From positions 21,087,292 to 21,151,291 of the forward strand of contig NC_088312.1 of the NCBI RefSeq assembly GCF_910592395.1: DNA of 64,000 nucleotides. The letters are read 5' to 3'. Each line of letters begins with the position of its first letter. Positions within the stretch are counted from its first letter, which is position 1. Below are positions 1 to 13,100 of the stretch, in pieces. Source of the DNA: Lineus longissimus (Eukaryota; Nemertea; Pilidiophora; Heteronemertea; Lineidae). The notes under the pieces are model-generated. The model saw nothing but the letters and a program-made list of their open reading frames with translations. It made no database searches and was not told where the DNA came from. The position numbers were made by a program, and so were the translations under genes.

Positions 1-69
1 GGTAGACTTTTTGGGCTACTTATAACAGTAGGCCAGTGACGAAATTATATTATCGACAGTATACCTGTG
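1..69 (-). promoter_or_regulatory. Upstream flank of a second, off-window 5S rRNA gene
   Basis: These 69 bases are almost identical to positions 1513-1581, which lie directly upstream (minus strand) of the complete 5S rRNA gene. The block includes a TATA-like TTATAAG on the minus strand at about 20-26. By position, a second 5S gene would end just left of base 1, so the window edge probably cuts a 5S repeat with a spacing of about 1,512 bp. Similarity stops abruptly after about 70 bases, so only the promoter-proximal flank is conserved and the rest of the spacer is not. Confidence 0.6.
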
Positions 70-1384
70 ATAGCATATCATCCAACCGTTTTAACAGTAG
101 TGGGCCTACTGTAGCACTGGTTACCAATTGGGAGGCTCGGAATCGTGCAGTTTTCAAGCCAACCGACATTCTGGATTATGGTCAGTAGTGACATCTGTGT
201 ATTTGCTTTGCAACTAAACATCTCGAGCTAACTGTGAACGTTTAATTTACACCGGAGTCATGGCTGAATTCGGTGAAATAATTTTTTTTGCTTTTTTGTC
301 TAGAATTGTGACGAGCATAATTGACACTCGCACAACCACGCCCAACCTCGCGTGGCAGATGGAAGGTATGTTACATATTGAGGCAAAACTGGGGATTGAG
401 ACCCGCTTCACATGGCACAGATTCTAAGCTCATAAAATCGCCAAAGATCCCTCTGCACATGGAAACTAAGACCAGGGCGTCAAAGTAAATAGTATTTGGA
501 ACCGGTTGGACCCATTCATGAACATGGAAACGCGAACTACATTTCTTTGGGGGGTGGGGGGGAGAAAACGGACCCCGTCCCCACTGTGTAGTGCCACCTA
601 TGCGACTTGACTGTCCTTGTCAGACCTGGTGGAATTATCGTGACATTTGTTATCCGCCCTTTCCTAGAGACTATTGTTCAAGAGACCATACACCTGAAAT
701 GCGAGGTCTGAGACAATTGTGCTTGGTGCGCGGTTGGTGCCGATCGTCTTGGTTGCTCGCGTGTGTGCGCGTGTGGGGGCTATTACTAGTTTATCACTTT
801 TGAAGTATGAGATTGGGTGGCTCGGTCTTTCTTTGGTGTTAACTACCCTGCCGTTGGCAGGGCTATAAAAAAATGTCTATAGACTCATTAGAGTGTTCCT
901 CTCCACGGAAATCTTTAGTAAAAGGCGAAAGATTTATGCGTGGGATTGAAGAGAAACCAGAGTAAAGTTGTCTCGCCCGAGTTGGATAGAGTTTGCCAAG
1001 TTCTACACCATGTGTTTGGTTTTGGATAATGGGATGCCTAGTAGTTCTTGAGTCTGTAGACAAAAGAAAGGTGTTGCAAGCAGAAAACCATTAATGACCA
1101 AAAATTGCCACTATTGCCAAAAATGTTATGATGTTGCGTCTTTAATTTTTTACTGATCTGATCAGCATATTATTCAGCTCGTCAGTTATCGCATCATGTT
1201 CGGCTCGCATCCGTGCAGGCCATGCCAATTACGGATTCTAGAGTAAAAGTCAGACGGTGAAATATAAAAAAAAGAACACGCTAACGTTATCTTACTTTGA
1301 CCTTTGACCTTTGGCCAGTTCTATAGCCGTCCCAACCTTGTAGTGATACTGGAAAAATAATGACAAAAATTACGAAAAACCCCC

Positions 1385-1388
1385 AAAA
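1385..1388 (-). terminator. Pol III T-tract terminator of 5S rRNA
   Basis: Four T residues on the minus strand follow the last base of the 5S gene directly, and a second run of five Ts lies a few bases further on. This is the usual RNA polymerase III stop. Confidence 0.75.
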
Positions 1389-1506
1389 GTCTACAACACG
1401 TGGTATTCCGAGGCGGTCACCCATCCACGTACTAACCACGCTCGACGTTGCTTAACTTCGGTGATCGGACGAGAACCGGTGTTTTCAACGTGATATGGTC
1501 GTAGAC
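1389..1506 (-). rRNA. 5S ribosomal RNA gene
   Basis: Read on the minus strand this is a full-length 5S rRNA of about 118 nt. It starts GTCTACGACCATATCACG and ends GTGTTGTAGAC, so the terminal helix GTCTAC/GTAGAC is intact. The internal Pol III control region is present: an A-box-like AAGTTAAGCAACGTC and a C-box-like TGGATGGGTGACCGCC. The CACGTTG/CAACGTC helix and a CGTGGT/ACCACG helix both pair perfectly. A TTTT tract (AAAA at 1385-1388 on the plus strand) follows immediately as a Pol III terminator, and a TATA-like element sits 26-32 bases upstream. Together these suggest a functional gene rather than a pseudogene. It lies about 3.3 kb downstream of the ARID1 stop codon, on the same strand. 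Confidence 0.93.
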
Positions 1507-1512
1507 ATGAGA

Positions 1513-1581
1513 GGTGGACTTTTTGGGCTACTTATAACAGTAGGCCAGTGACGAAATTATATTTTTGACAGTATACCTGTG
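1513..1581 (-). promoter_or_regulatory. Conserved 5S upstream promoter block
   Basis: This 69-bp segment, repeated at 1-69, ends six bases before the 5S start. It contains a TATA-like TTATAAG at about -26 to -32 (plus coordinates 1532-1538). Some invertebrate 5S genes need an upstream TATA-like element as well as the internal control region. Conservation of this block while the neighbouring spacer has diverged fits that role; the role itself is inferred. Confidence 0.55.
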
Positions 1582-1712
1582 ACACGAATTGTCGGATTCT
1601 GTCTTGTTGTTACTCTCAGTGTTGGCAAGGCAATGGAGCATCTAGTCCATATTCAGTCTGGTTGTGACTGTCTCACCCTTCACTTCATGTAAGCAAGACA
1701 GTGCAGAGTGGA

Positions 1713-2214
1713 GCAGCCAGCAGGTGGGATTCTGTATTGTTGTCTCATCTCTCTTAGTTTCGGCAGCCAGGTGAGATTCCGTCTTGTTGTGGCTGTCTCA
1801 TCTCTTTCAGTTTTGGCAGGACATCAGCCAGGTGAGATTCCGTCTTGTTGTGACTGTCTCATCTCTTTCAGTTTTGGCAGGGCAGCAGCCAGGTTATATT
1901 CTGTCTGTCTCATCTCTTTCAGTTTTGGCAGGACAGCAGCCAGGTTATATTCTGTCTTGTTGAGACTGTCTCATCTCTCTCAGTTTTGGCAGGACAGCAG
2001 CCAGGTTATATTCTGTCTGGTTGTGACTGTCTCATCTCTTTGAGTTTTGGCAGGACAGCAGCCAGGTTATATTCCGTCTTGTTGTGACTGTCTCATCTCT
2101 CTCAGTTTTGGCAGGACAGCAGCCAGGTTATATTCTGTCTTGTTGTGACTGTCTCATCTCTCTCAGTTTTGGCAGGACAGCAGCCAGGTTCGATTCCGTC
2201 TTGTTGTGACTGCA
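1713..2214. repeat. Minisatellite, unit about 60-62 bp
   Basis: A tandem array whose unit carries CAGTTTTGGCAGGACAGCAG, CCAGGTTATATTCTGTCTTG and TTGTGACTGTCTCATCTCT. The motif CAGCCAGG recurs about nine times. The last copies are spaced 60-62 bp, while the left copies are shorter and diverged; degenerate traces extend left to about 1590. The open frame running through it on the plus strand follows from the repeat and is not a gene. Confidence 0.9.
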
Positions 2215-2229
2215 TGTCTCATCCCTCGC

Positions 2230-4768
2230 ATCATTTTGGCATGACTGTTCTGGTTGATGCCTTTGAAGTTCTCCCATCATGTTGGCAACGTGATGAGAAC
2301 AGCAAGTCCCTATTTGACTGGTAGTGACTGCCTCATCTCTCCCACTCTTTTTAGGAACACTAGCATAATACCCGTGGCGAGGGTTGTTTTAGGGTATTGG
2401 CTTACTGTGGGGTTCGGGCAATTTGGGTGAAATGAAATTATATGTCTGGGGGTTGTGATGTCGTCTTGATTTTGATGATTGGGACAATCTGGGTGCTCCA
2501 CCACTCTTCAAAGTGGTCTCGAGTTGCAGTAAAGGAATGTTAATCGGGATTTTATATCATATTTTATGTTTGCCCCGGGTATTCATATAGGGAGCTGTGC
2601 GCTACTTTGCGCCCAGTGCTTGGGTCGGGTGAGGCAGTTTTGTTATTAGGCCTATGTGAGTTGTATCACGTGATGAACTCCCATACGGAACTTCGAAAAA
2701 TTAAGAGCGATTACATGATTAACAATGTAAGGTGAAAGAGTACGACCAAAATAAAGGGGGAAAATTGCGGAGATGGATGAATGTTTTAAACATATAGTGG
2801 CCCCAATACTTTCCCGGCTTATTTTCGTATAATCCCACACTTTTGATTTAATAGATGGCCCCATATGCAAATTCAGACCTGCTGAAATGGCCCCTTATGA
2901 TGAGTATGCCCATATAAAGAAAGAACAAAAAATGCTATTTCCCCGAGATCGCTGCAAAGTTTACCCATTTAACCCGGCGAGGACCATCTGCATATCAACC
3001 ACGACTTTCAGGAAAGTTTCGAGGTCATCCGATCTGAACTGACGAGGAGATGTGTGACAAACTATTTCAGCTCTATGTCCATTTTTGTAGCTGCTAGGTC
3101 AGATTTAAAAGAATGGACTTCATTCAGCGCTAGAATGAAGTATGGATGAATGGTTCGATTTCTCCTTTTCATTTGAACGCTGAAGCCAGAGATGCAACTT
3201 CTGTTTGAAATCCTTTGGTCCTTGCATTGCCTTGCCACAGTAAGGAAGCTGCAAGTGAGAGGAGAGTTCCATACAAAGGCACAGTTTAGAGGTGGCCTTC
3301 AGTCACACCTGGATTTTCTGAGGTGGCAGGCCTGGCCTCTGAGAAGTTGAGAGCCTCGGAAAGGTTGTTGCCGAATAAGCAGGGTGATCTTTGCCATCTG
3401 TTTTGCTTCATCACACAAGGTGGCAGGTGGCAGCAGGCGAAAAACACCCATAAAATTTAAAAGTTTAGAGAGAATAAATTTAAGCAGTCCAATTTATATT
3501 TAACCATGTTGTATGTACATTTATTTTTTTCCTCATTTTATCCAGACATGAATATGATATAAAGCATTTGCACGAATAATATAATATCAAAGATAATCTT
3601 TTATAGAATACTACGGAAACTAAATACATTCGTGACATCTTTCTGTTCTGGTAACAAAAATGACCGACCTACACACCAGGGGTAGAGGCAAAGACAACCA
3701 GGGACACAGCATTCTCTCTCCCCATAGTTAACGAAATCCCACTACAATGCCCGACAGAATTGACCCTCACAATAATTGGAAAAGAGAAACAAAGCTATAT
3801 CTGAGATGAAGTTTTGAATACATGAATTTCTTGTTTTAGAGTGAACGCAAAGTAAAATTCACCCCAACCTTTTACTAACTCACCAAATAAAGACACAGCG
3901 AACTCTCTACTTGACAAAATATGGACCCTGCTCTTGAAGAAAACGACCCCTGGTGTGGAGATTGAAGAATGACATCATGAAGTCAGCGACCAGACACCAT
4001 TATCTGGTGCCAGCGAGTAGAAATCCATGTCTATTTACAGTCTCTTTAATCCTGGTTGCCGTGTATGAAAATGTCACTAAATCGTACAAATCAGTCTCGA
4101 GTAAGACTTCCAAAGTCTTGAGCACACAGCAATTGCCCACATAAATGCATCCAATGCTAAATAACCTATATATCACACTTGCCCTGAATGACGCCTCGTG
4201 CTGCAAACTATTTGCATTTATCGCTCCCACCCGGTCCAGGGCCGTAGCTTAAGTAAACACCAGATAGCAACCATGTGATATCACTAGATTCCTAACCCTA
4301 AAGAGACATAGTGAATTCATCTCTAGTTAATTCTGTCCAACATCCAGTGTTCTATGAACTATAGTACAAGGTGATGCTCAAAAAGCTATCCATTTTTACA
4401 TTTGGTTCCGAGTCTCAGCAATCACAAAATATAATCCATTGAGAAATTTTGATTTCATGAATTTCGGCCAAAGTTCATGATTTATTCTGTCAACAATTTG
4501 ATGTCACCAATCAGATACTTGGTTGATTTATCCCGTTTCTAAATGAATTATAAACTTTATGTTTAATCAAGTCGCATTCTAATCCATCGGCGTGATATTC
4601 CAGAGAAACTCACGGAGAGATAGTCCTAGCTAAGTGATCCATGAACGAATGTGAAAGTGAATGACAAGACATATTCTCATGACTATATCAATGGCGTAAC
4701 AAACTCACATCCCCCACAACAAAGCAACAGCATTCATTCTCGAGTAAAAAAGTGTCATGTACATGAAG
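2230..4768. other. Intergenic DNA and presumed ARID1 3' UTR
   Basis: No protein gene is visible here. The right part, below the ARID1 stop codon at 4769, should contain the ARID1 3' UTR on the minus strand. Candidate AATAAA signals (TTTATT on the plus strand) lie at 4481-4486 and 3520-3525, about 290 and 1,250 bases past the stop. I cannot say which is used. The remainder is AT-rich DNA without recognisable structure. Confidence 0.5.
4481..4486 (-). terminator. Candidate ARID1 poly(A) signal
   Basis: AATAAA on the minus strand about 285 bases downstream of the ARID1 stop codon. A second candidate is at 3520-3525. The choice is not decidable from sequence. Confidence 0.3.
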
Positions 4769-7176
4769 TTATGATATTTGGGGCGGCGTATCATCAGACC
4801 GCGAGCACTCGTACAAAACGTCTGCCAAGATCTGGGCCACATGCTGGTCCAAGATCTGCGACAGGACTAGTGTTAACAGACGACTCTGGTTATGGATGAA
4901 GAAGTTGCGGTTCTCTGGTACGCGCGCTATATGAAGAAGTGTCATGGCGGCTCGCCGTAACATGTCCAAACTCGTGCCCATCATGTCCGGGTTCCCGCGA
5001 AGCATATCCACACCATGCATGCTAGCCACTTGCATCGCGCTCTGTTCGGCAGTTTCCACAAAGTCTAACAGTAAAGAGACACTAGGATGTTGGAGCGCGA
5101 CGGCACGTGCAGCACTCGAATCTCCTTGCACCAGATATGATAGTAACACGATCGCAAACTCGCGCAACACTTGGTCCTTTTTGTCGGAGAGATGCTTGGT
5201 TAGTATGCTGAACAAGTTCACAATGCGACTGAAAGGTGGCGTGGCTAGTAATAAGTCAACATTTGCTTCGTGAATGCACAGTTTACAAAGAGTTTCAAGA
5301 ATGAGTCTATGCGGTGAAAGGACGGACGCAGTGGGCAGATTTGGGAACGGGTCTTGGGCAGTAGATGAAGGGCAGACAGCCCAATGAAGGAGACCATCCA
5401 ACAGCGGCAGACAAAGGTCTTCTGGGTATGTGGCCAAGTTCAAATGTCCAGCCATGTTGGCAAAGATCACCATGGTGTTTTCGCGAAGCATGGTCAGATG
5501 TTTCCACCACCATTCCTCCTGTCCGAACGTCACATCGGCTAAATCATCCAAGTCGATGTCGTCACGCTCGAACCTGGCTGGGACGCGCGACCGCACAGGA
5601 TGCCGGTGATGTAATAATAAAAGCTTGCCAAGAATGAAGATTAGTCCTTTGTGTTTGGCGAGTTCAGCATCGTTGCCAGGCACAAACGACAAACTCCTGA
5701 AGATGTTTGAGATGCAGAGGCATCGCTTGGCGATCTCCTCATCACCCGCCGTCGTCATATACAGTGGCGGCTCGTCGCGATGATATGACTCCTCCTCGTA
5801 CTCATTACGTTTCCGCTTGAGGCCACCAGGTGTCACTTCGGGTGTGTCATCCCCGCAGAAGCTATCATTACAGAAAGAGAGATCAACTTCTGGTACGAGA
5901 ATTTCTAACTTGGTTGAATAATCCACTTTTTTCTCTACAATTTCATTACCCGCCTCACCACCAGAGGGCTCTCTCTTGACTTCGGCAGCATCGGTTTCGT
6001 CAAATTCAGTTTTTACAGCACCGTCATCTACTTTTTCAGCGTTGTCATCTACTGTTTCAGCGTTGTCAGAAACTACCTCACCGTTTTCCACAACACTGGA
6101 GCATTTCTCAGCAGACGCCTCAGTCTTGCTTTCACTAGAATCATTCTCCTCGGATTTCACCGTCTCGATGATGTTCTCTTGTTTGACCAAATTCGCACAA
6201 TCCTCCTCCTTCAAGGATTCAGTCTCCTTCGAGGACTCAGACTCCTTCTCTAACGTTGGCATATCGGAACAATTGGTTTCACTTTCTTCAGTGTCCATCG
6301 GTTCCATTTTTATTGTCACTTTTTCAATTTCTGAATTTTCTGAGGTATTTTTAGTTTCACTTTCAAGCACTGGAGTCTCTACTGGTTCCGTTTTTATCTC
6401 GCTGGTAGTGTCTATTGAGGCATTGAGCACTGTGTCAAGTTCCTGCATGACAGCTATTGGCAGGCTTTTCTTCACGACAGGGCTATCTGCTTCAGAGTCT
6501 AAGTATTCACAATTTTTTGGTCCAAAGAATGCTCTGCGAAGTACATTGTTCGTTTCCTGGCTCTCCATCCGCGTCACTAAATGCGTGGTCATATCACCGC
6601 GGCCATAATCCCACCACTTTGCGCTACTCTCAAAGTCTGAATGCACGTCCCAGGACTTGTCATCTAAGATCAAGTCCTCATTCACGGAATGTTCCTCAAT
6701 AATAACCTCCTTTCCTTTCTTGGTAATAAGCGTGTAATTGCCCGGTTGGTCCAAGTTCTCCGGCATCTTGAACACCTCTAGACACTCAGTAGCACCTTCA
6801 TCCTCGTTCATTTCACTCAACTCATTCAAATCTGATTCCTCCGCGTTCTCCCGTCGTTTCTCCCGCCGAGACTTTTCCTCAGCCAATCGTTTAGCAGCTC
6901 GCTCCATATTCGATCGCTCCTTGACTCTCTCCTCGCGTGATTTAACCTTTTCGTATCCAACTTCGAGCTCGCTGAATTCACCATCGAAAACGCGGATGAG
7001 ACACTGCCGGAAATGCTCGATCAGACAATCCACGAGCCCGGGCATCTTTGCAAGGCCGAAGTACGCCACGGTCGTATCGTCATAAAGCAGCACCGACAAC
7101 GTATCCAGTGCCCATGTGCACTCAGCCAACATCCCAGATTTCAGTGCCATCATGAGACGCCACGCCTCGACAGGAC
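4769..7176 (-). CDS. ARID1: ARID1 last exon, BAF250_C region with acidic linker
   Basis: Codes for residues 1743-2544. The first part (GPVEAWRLMMALKSGMLAE... to about residue 1815) and the last part (about 2218-2540, with KRCLCISNIFRSLSFVPGND, EEWWWKHLTMLRENT and LPLLDGLLHWAVCPS) match the conserved C-terminal BAF250/Osa domain, an armadillo-like fold that docks ARID1 to the BAF core. Between them lies a linker of about 400 residues: first basic coiled-coil-like sequence rich in Arg/Lys/Glu, then a strongly acidic Ser/Glu stretch with several (I/V)KxE motifs. A KRKR cluster at about 2196-2199 could be a nuclear localisation signal. The protein ends ECSRSDDTPPQIS. Confidence 0.95.
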
Positions 7177-10100
7177 CTGAAGTCATAAAAAAAAACAAAG
7201 TTAGCTACCAGGATACAAAGCATCAATGTTACCTCTACTACTAACGAGAAATACTCAACAAAAGCAGTTTTGTATCCATGTATGAGACATTAAGCGCGCC
7301 TCAGGCTGGAGCATTGGGCGACTTACAGAGTCACCTCTGATATTCCCGACATCATGTCAGTCGAAATTAACCAAGGCTGACCCCATAACTCCACAAAGTT
7401 TGCCAACTTGACCACAAGAGGCACCCAGCAGGAAAGACGGGATTGTCTTTTGGCCCAACAGAACAATATGGACACCGTTTGAGGAACAGGGTCCGAGGAA
7501 TCAAACAAGAGCAACTTACCAATATCTTTTGAGGTCATTTTCTTCCTCTTGCCGAGTAGAGGTTGGATAGCTTCGATGCTCTCTGGCGGGAATGTGATTT
7601 CTTTCTTTTGCGGGTGATACTGGGCGCTCATGTGCTGCTGCGGCTGAAAGTTAACATTATAACCCGATTAGATTTCTAATGTGTTTTCTTGTCTTCGTTG
7701 CTTGTTCGTGCATGCTTTATTGAAGGAACACAGTATTTCTCTCAAATACTTACTTGCATCTTTCCAGGTGAAAAGCCTTTATCTCGATGTGGTGACATAC
7801 GTTGGTTCCTTGGTGGGAACGAGGCGGCGTGGGGCATACTAGGGGTATTGGGCATCATTCCTGGAGGCCCGCTTGAGAAAGGCGGTCCACTATGCTGGCT
7901 GGGATACCTGGGTGGCATCTGTGGGGGCCACCGGCCTTGTTCTGGACCTGAAGCGTGAATATATGGACGCATAAGAAAAAGAACTCCAGTGATAACAGAA
8001 CATGCACACATAGCGCAAATAACCGGCAGATCATTGCAATGGACTGAGGATGCTCTTTAGGAAGACTTTTTTTGTAGAAAATGCTTCTCTAAGGGGCCAA
8101 CATTGAAAGGTCTGACATCATTACCATTATCTCCAATATTCAAAGCCAGGTATGATAATTATTCAATCATGACACATTTTCTCCCATGAAAGAACTAGAT
8201 ACTCAGCCATCTAGTGGATGCGGAAAGAACTATATTTATCACAGCGTGATACATTTTATTTTACTGGTATTACTGGTGTGTTGTTTCGCAACCACTGTTA
8301 ACCCTTTCACTGCAGAAGCAATTTTTTCTTTGCAGCGCCCGGTGAAGAGCAATGGCTAGCTGTGCTAACAACTATTTGCACGCTAAAATGATATTCAAAA
8401 GTGTCGCCACCTATAGTTTATGGATCAAACTAATGTTTCCAAGTTGGTAAGTACGTTTAGAGGGGAGGAATTAATATTTTATTTCTAAATAGCAGCAAAA
8501 GGGTTAGGCACTGCTACAAGTTAAGCACAAGAACACGCTAAACATGGCAATTAGCAAATTATTTAGCACACACACGTTAGGATAAATGATTAACACTCAA
8601 CTAACAAAACTTTATAGTTCTCTGATAAAGACTGCCCCAAAGTAAACAAATTTCCAGGTGCATCGCACCACTACTCGAAGTAATTTGGATGACATCATTA
8701 CCCCCCAAGATATTTTTTCACAGCATGTAACATAAATCATGTTGGCCAGAATTTCAAACTGTTTTATACATTCTTAGAACCACATTCTGTCATGCTTTCA
8801 GGCAGATTCCATTAACAAATGCTCACCCCAACGGCGTTAGAAACCAAACTGACAGCTCACTTGCCAATCTTGACCCACTAGCACTTAGAGGCTTGCTTTT
8901 AACTCAATCTTAATGGGCAAAAGCGGAATTATTGCAGAACATATAAAGTGAAGGAACCAATTCTCATGAAATGTTTGAAATTCTGACAAACAAGCTCAAG
9001 CAGAACATAGGATTTGTACAGAGGCCACCAATGAGTGCCGTATCTACCTGGGGTGGAATCCATGGGACCCATCATGCCGGGCCGGGGACCGGAGGAGTAC
9101 GAAGGATACGATCCAACGCGATTATAGGCTGAAAAGGCAAATAGAGCACTTTCGTACTAATCTATTTTACCGGATCTGGGTGTGAGGACAGGGAGGGGGC
9201 AGGGGGGTTTGCAGTCAATTTGAATTTAATTCCAGGTAGAGAATAGATTGTCTGCGTGGAATAGAAGTCAAACTGGTCAAATACAGCTCAAGTGTTCTCC
9301 ACAGGATATTCTTTAGTTGCCTGGTTGAAAGCCACAACTGCCAAGAGTTGTAACTTAGTTCCATCAGTAACAGAGAGTTCCATCAGTAACAGAGATGGCA
9401 GCCTTCTTGTTAGCAACTGTCCATAGAAAAACAGCCTCTTTTCCAATGTTCATATTTCAACAACAAGATAGTCAACATTTTCTCTCAAAAGTAAACTTTT
9501 CTCATCAGTATGGCCCACAGTGGAGAACACCGAGCTAAAATAAACTTAATAAGCAAAGCACTTCTAATTTAAAATCAACAAAATTTGGTTCAAAATTCAT
9601 AACGCTAGATAAGGCAATGTTTGAAATGAAAGCTGGCTCAACTTAAAACAAAGCATAGCAGTAATGAGGGGTAGGGGGCAAATACAACAAGGATAGCCTT
9701 TGAGGCATAAGCTGACAAAAGCAATACCGGTATCAAGTTCAAAATTCACCCGCAGTTAATCATAGAATATTTTGGTTAAGTTTTCCAATGTAATATGGCC
9801 AAGAAACAAACATATGGTGGCCCTAACAAGGACAGAGTATTTGTTTTTTGTAAACTGTAATTGGCCCATTTGTTTTTGGATATATTCAGAATCACCTCAA
9901 ATCGACCAAAAAACTTTTTTTCTTTCATCTTGGGCAATGAATTCAAAGAGTTTCCCCCATTCCCTTCCATTTCTTGTCCTTGAAGGGCCACCAGTGAACA
10001 AAACAAGCTATTTTGTGTTATATGTTAGATTGGTTAAATGACTATTGAACACAAGCACTTCAACTAGTCCTACTTGGTTATTTCGTTATGATATTTCGAG

Positions 10101-13100
10101 AATGAAAAAAGTCCTGGTTTAGAACCTGCCACAAAACCCACCTGGAGGAGGACCTGAGTAGCCATCTTTCTTTTCAAAATCTGGGAAACGTTTCTGAGCT
10201 GCGTTGAACATATCTCGTTGCTGATTGGGCGGCTTCTGCCCGCCTGGGAACATCGGACCTTGCAGATTGGGAGACGCGGCTGCTGGCGGTTGATTGGTTG
10301 GCTGCTGATTTGGAAACTGTTGGTAACCGTCGCCACCAGGGCCTGAAAATGGCGGTCGTGGTCCGGAGAAATTTGCTGGCTGGTTCGGCCCAGAGAATTG
10401 AGGTTGATTCATATCTTGTGGTGGCCGCACTTGTGGTGAACCGAAACGATTGGGGAACTGCTCGTTGCTTGGTTGACTTGACATGCTGGTTGGGGGCATG
10501 GGGCCCTGGGATGGTGGTGGAGTTGGCTTCAGAGATTGGCCTGGCATCATCTGCTGGTCCATTCTGGTGATGAGAATAAAATATAACATATTATTTTTCA
10601 TAACTAATATCCGAATTTGTAAGTTGCAAATTAAAAGCCGGACTCATTCATTCTGGCTGATCAGCGACAAAAGCAACTTCCCAAGATTTAAATTTTGCAC
10701 CTTGATGTCGGGAGACAAATAAGTGTTTTTGATATTCAAACTGAGAGTAGTATACAAACCTTTCTCTGTCAAAAGCAGGTCTGAATGGGAATTGTCCTTG
10801 ACTTTGCTGGTTTGGCATCCTATTGCCATAGCCTGGCTGTCCAGAGAATCCCTCGGGGGTCGGCATCCGCTGCTGGAAGTTATTGGGGCCCATCGGCCGA
10901 TTAGGGAAGCCTTCCCCACTGAATTGTTCTCCTTGACTAGAAGCGTTATTGGCATTTCCATACGAATTCATCTGCTGCGGACCAGAACTGGAATAGGGCG
11001 GTGCGGCCGCATTCATACTTGTCCGATTATTAAACATGAAGTTGTTGCCCATATTTGGCCCCTGCGTGGGCGGTGTTGGACCTTGCTGTGACTGTGGAGG
11101 CTGTTGATTCATTGGGAATCCCGGCATTTGAGGTCCCATGGATGCACGTGGGAATTGATTAGATACAGCATCATCGGAGAACGGATCCTGTACACTGACA
11201 CACTCGCCGCTGTTAGGCATATTCGAGTTTGGCATCATGCCCATTGGACCTGGTGGCCCAGCCATGTGAGGTGCCATGCCCATATCGTTTGGCATCGAGG
11301 GCGGACGTTGCCCCCCAGCTGCGAATGGATCCATGTGAGTGTTCGGTAGACTTGGTGGACGAAATGCATCTTGGGAATTCTGGGAGTGGGAACTCGCTGG
11401 AATAAGGATTGAAAGAACGGTCAATAGAGGCTAAAGCAAAACTTTATCTTTCGAAGTTCAATTTCACACCAGTTCATGCTGCTTTCCAATAGTCACGATT
11501 TCAAATAGCACAGGGTTGATATAGTACTGTTTTTCAGTGAGGGATTGAAGCAGGACAACAACTGAAGGAGTTGACTTTACACAAATATATAGGCACTGAC
11601 ACAATTCCATCATGAAAACCAAGTAAATTTGGACGACAGCAAAACTGTCAAGCTGGGAAAACATTGTGGGTTTAAATAAACAAATGCAACGACTCCAGTC
11701 TATTCAGACGTTTCGTATAATTGGTACTTTTTCAATGAATGACTTTACAAAGCTGGGAAAACATTCACATTCTTGGTACAATGGAACCTCCCTCTGCGGT
11801 GCTCTCCACTGAGGACACTAGTTTTGGTCCCAAATTGGTTGTTTCTAATAAATTTTCACCTCTCTAATCAGGACACACCTCTATTAAAGACAGCACTTGT
11901 CAGTCTCAGTGTCCTTAATAAAGAGGTTCTACTGTATTAGTCTTTAGTTAAATTCCACCAATACCAACCTGGAGAGGGTACTCGACTCTTTTTACCCTCC
12001 TTCTTGTTTGACTGCACCACTTGTTCAAGCTGAGCGAGAATCGGCCCGGGGTCACAATTACCCCGGTCAAGTTTACATTCCGTCGCCAGCATGTGCTTCA
12101 TGTAGTTCTTCCGACACGTATAGGCGGCGCTGGCTGAGCCACCCATGTTGATGGCCAGACTGATCTCTTTCCACTTCTTGGCCTTTGTGACCTGAAGAGT
12201 AAGGGTAGAGAATGAAATTATGGGAATTGAAGCAGAGACTACTTTGGTCTTGTGGCTCAGAACGGTCGAATAGCAGTCATGACACCATGATTTTTTTCCG
12301 AGAGCCATAACCGGCACCGACTGCAAATCATCCAAAGTACCAACCAAGTCTTGAACTAAACGATCAGGCTACCAACCTCTAACACTCCTCCCCGCTCCTT
12401 CACAGCAAGATACATCTTGAATAGATCCACCGGCTGTTTGCTTATAGTCGGGATGGCATTCAGGGGTGCTCCCCTCTCTTCAACGAAGGCAAGGTAGTGA
12501 TCCAGGAATGCCCGTCGGTCTGGTTCGTCTCCCATTTCGTAGAGACGCGAGATCTCCGTCAAACTGCCGCTCTTCTGTTGAGAGAAGATGAGAAAGGTTA
12601 ACCACGACGCTAATGATAAATTGAAAGCTTGGGGCTGGCAAATAGTTCAGCACAGGGTGGATTAAGGTGTCGGAAATTGTACCTAAGAACCGAACCTGTG
12701 GTGTAGGTGTAGTGTCCGATGGAATAAAGTTATGTGCTGAAGGAAAATGGACACAAGGTTTGATCTCTGGGCCAACTTCTGAACAAAGTGATAAAGGTGA
12801 CCTCAAGGGTACAATAAGGAATCAACAGACAACCTCAAGACATCAGGAATATGGCTTTCTTCAACAGTGACAAGCAGACCTTGGAGAAAGTAATGGCCAC
12901 AAGAAATGAAACCTTGTGCAGATCATAAGATATTCACTTATTTGATGAACAATCACAACTAGAGACGTCACTTTATTACTGTTATTCACATGCTAACTTA
13001 AATCAAATGTGCTGACAAGTCATTCATATCTACAGATGGAAAATCAAAACTAGAGCCCCACTCTCTAGATCAGCAACATCACTTTTTGCACATGATGAAA

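Noticed and set aside
1708-2043. 111-codon plus-strand frame
   Set aside because: Generated by the 60-62 bp minisatellite; no protein character beyond the repeat.
5976-6608. 210-codon Ser-rich plus-strand frame
   Set aside because: Antisense shadow of the acidic ARID1 linker.
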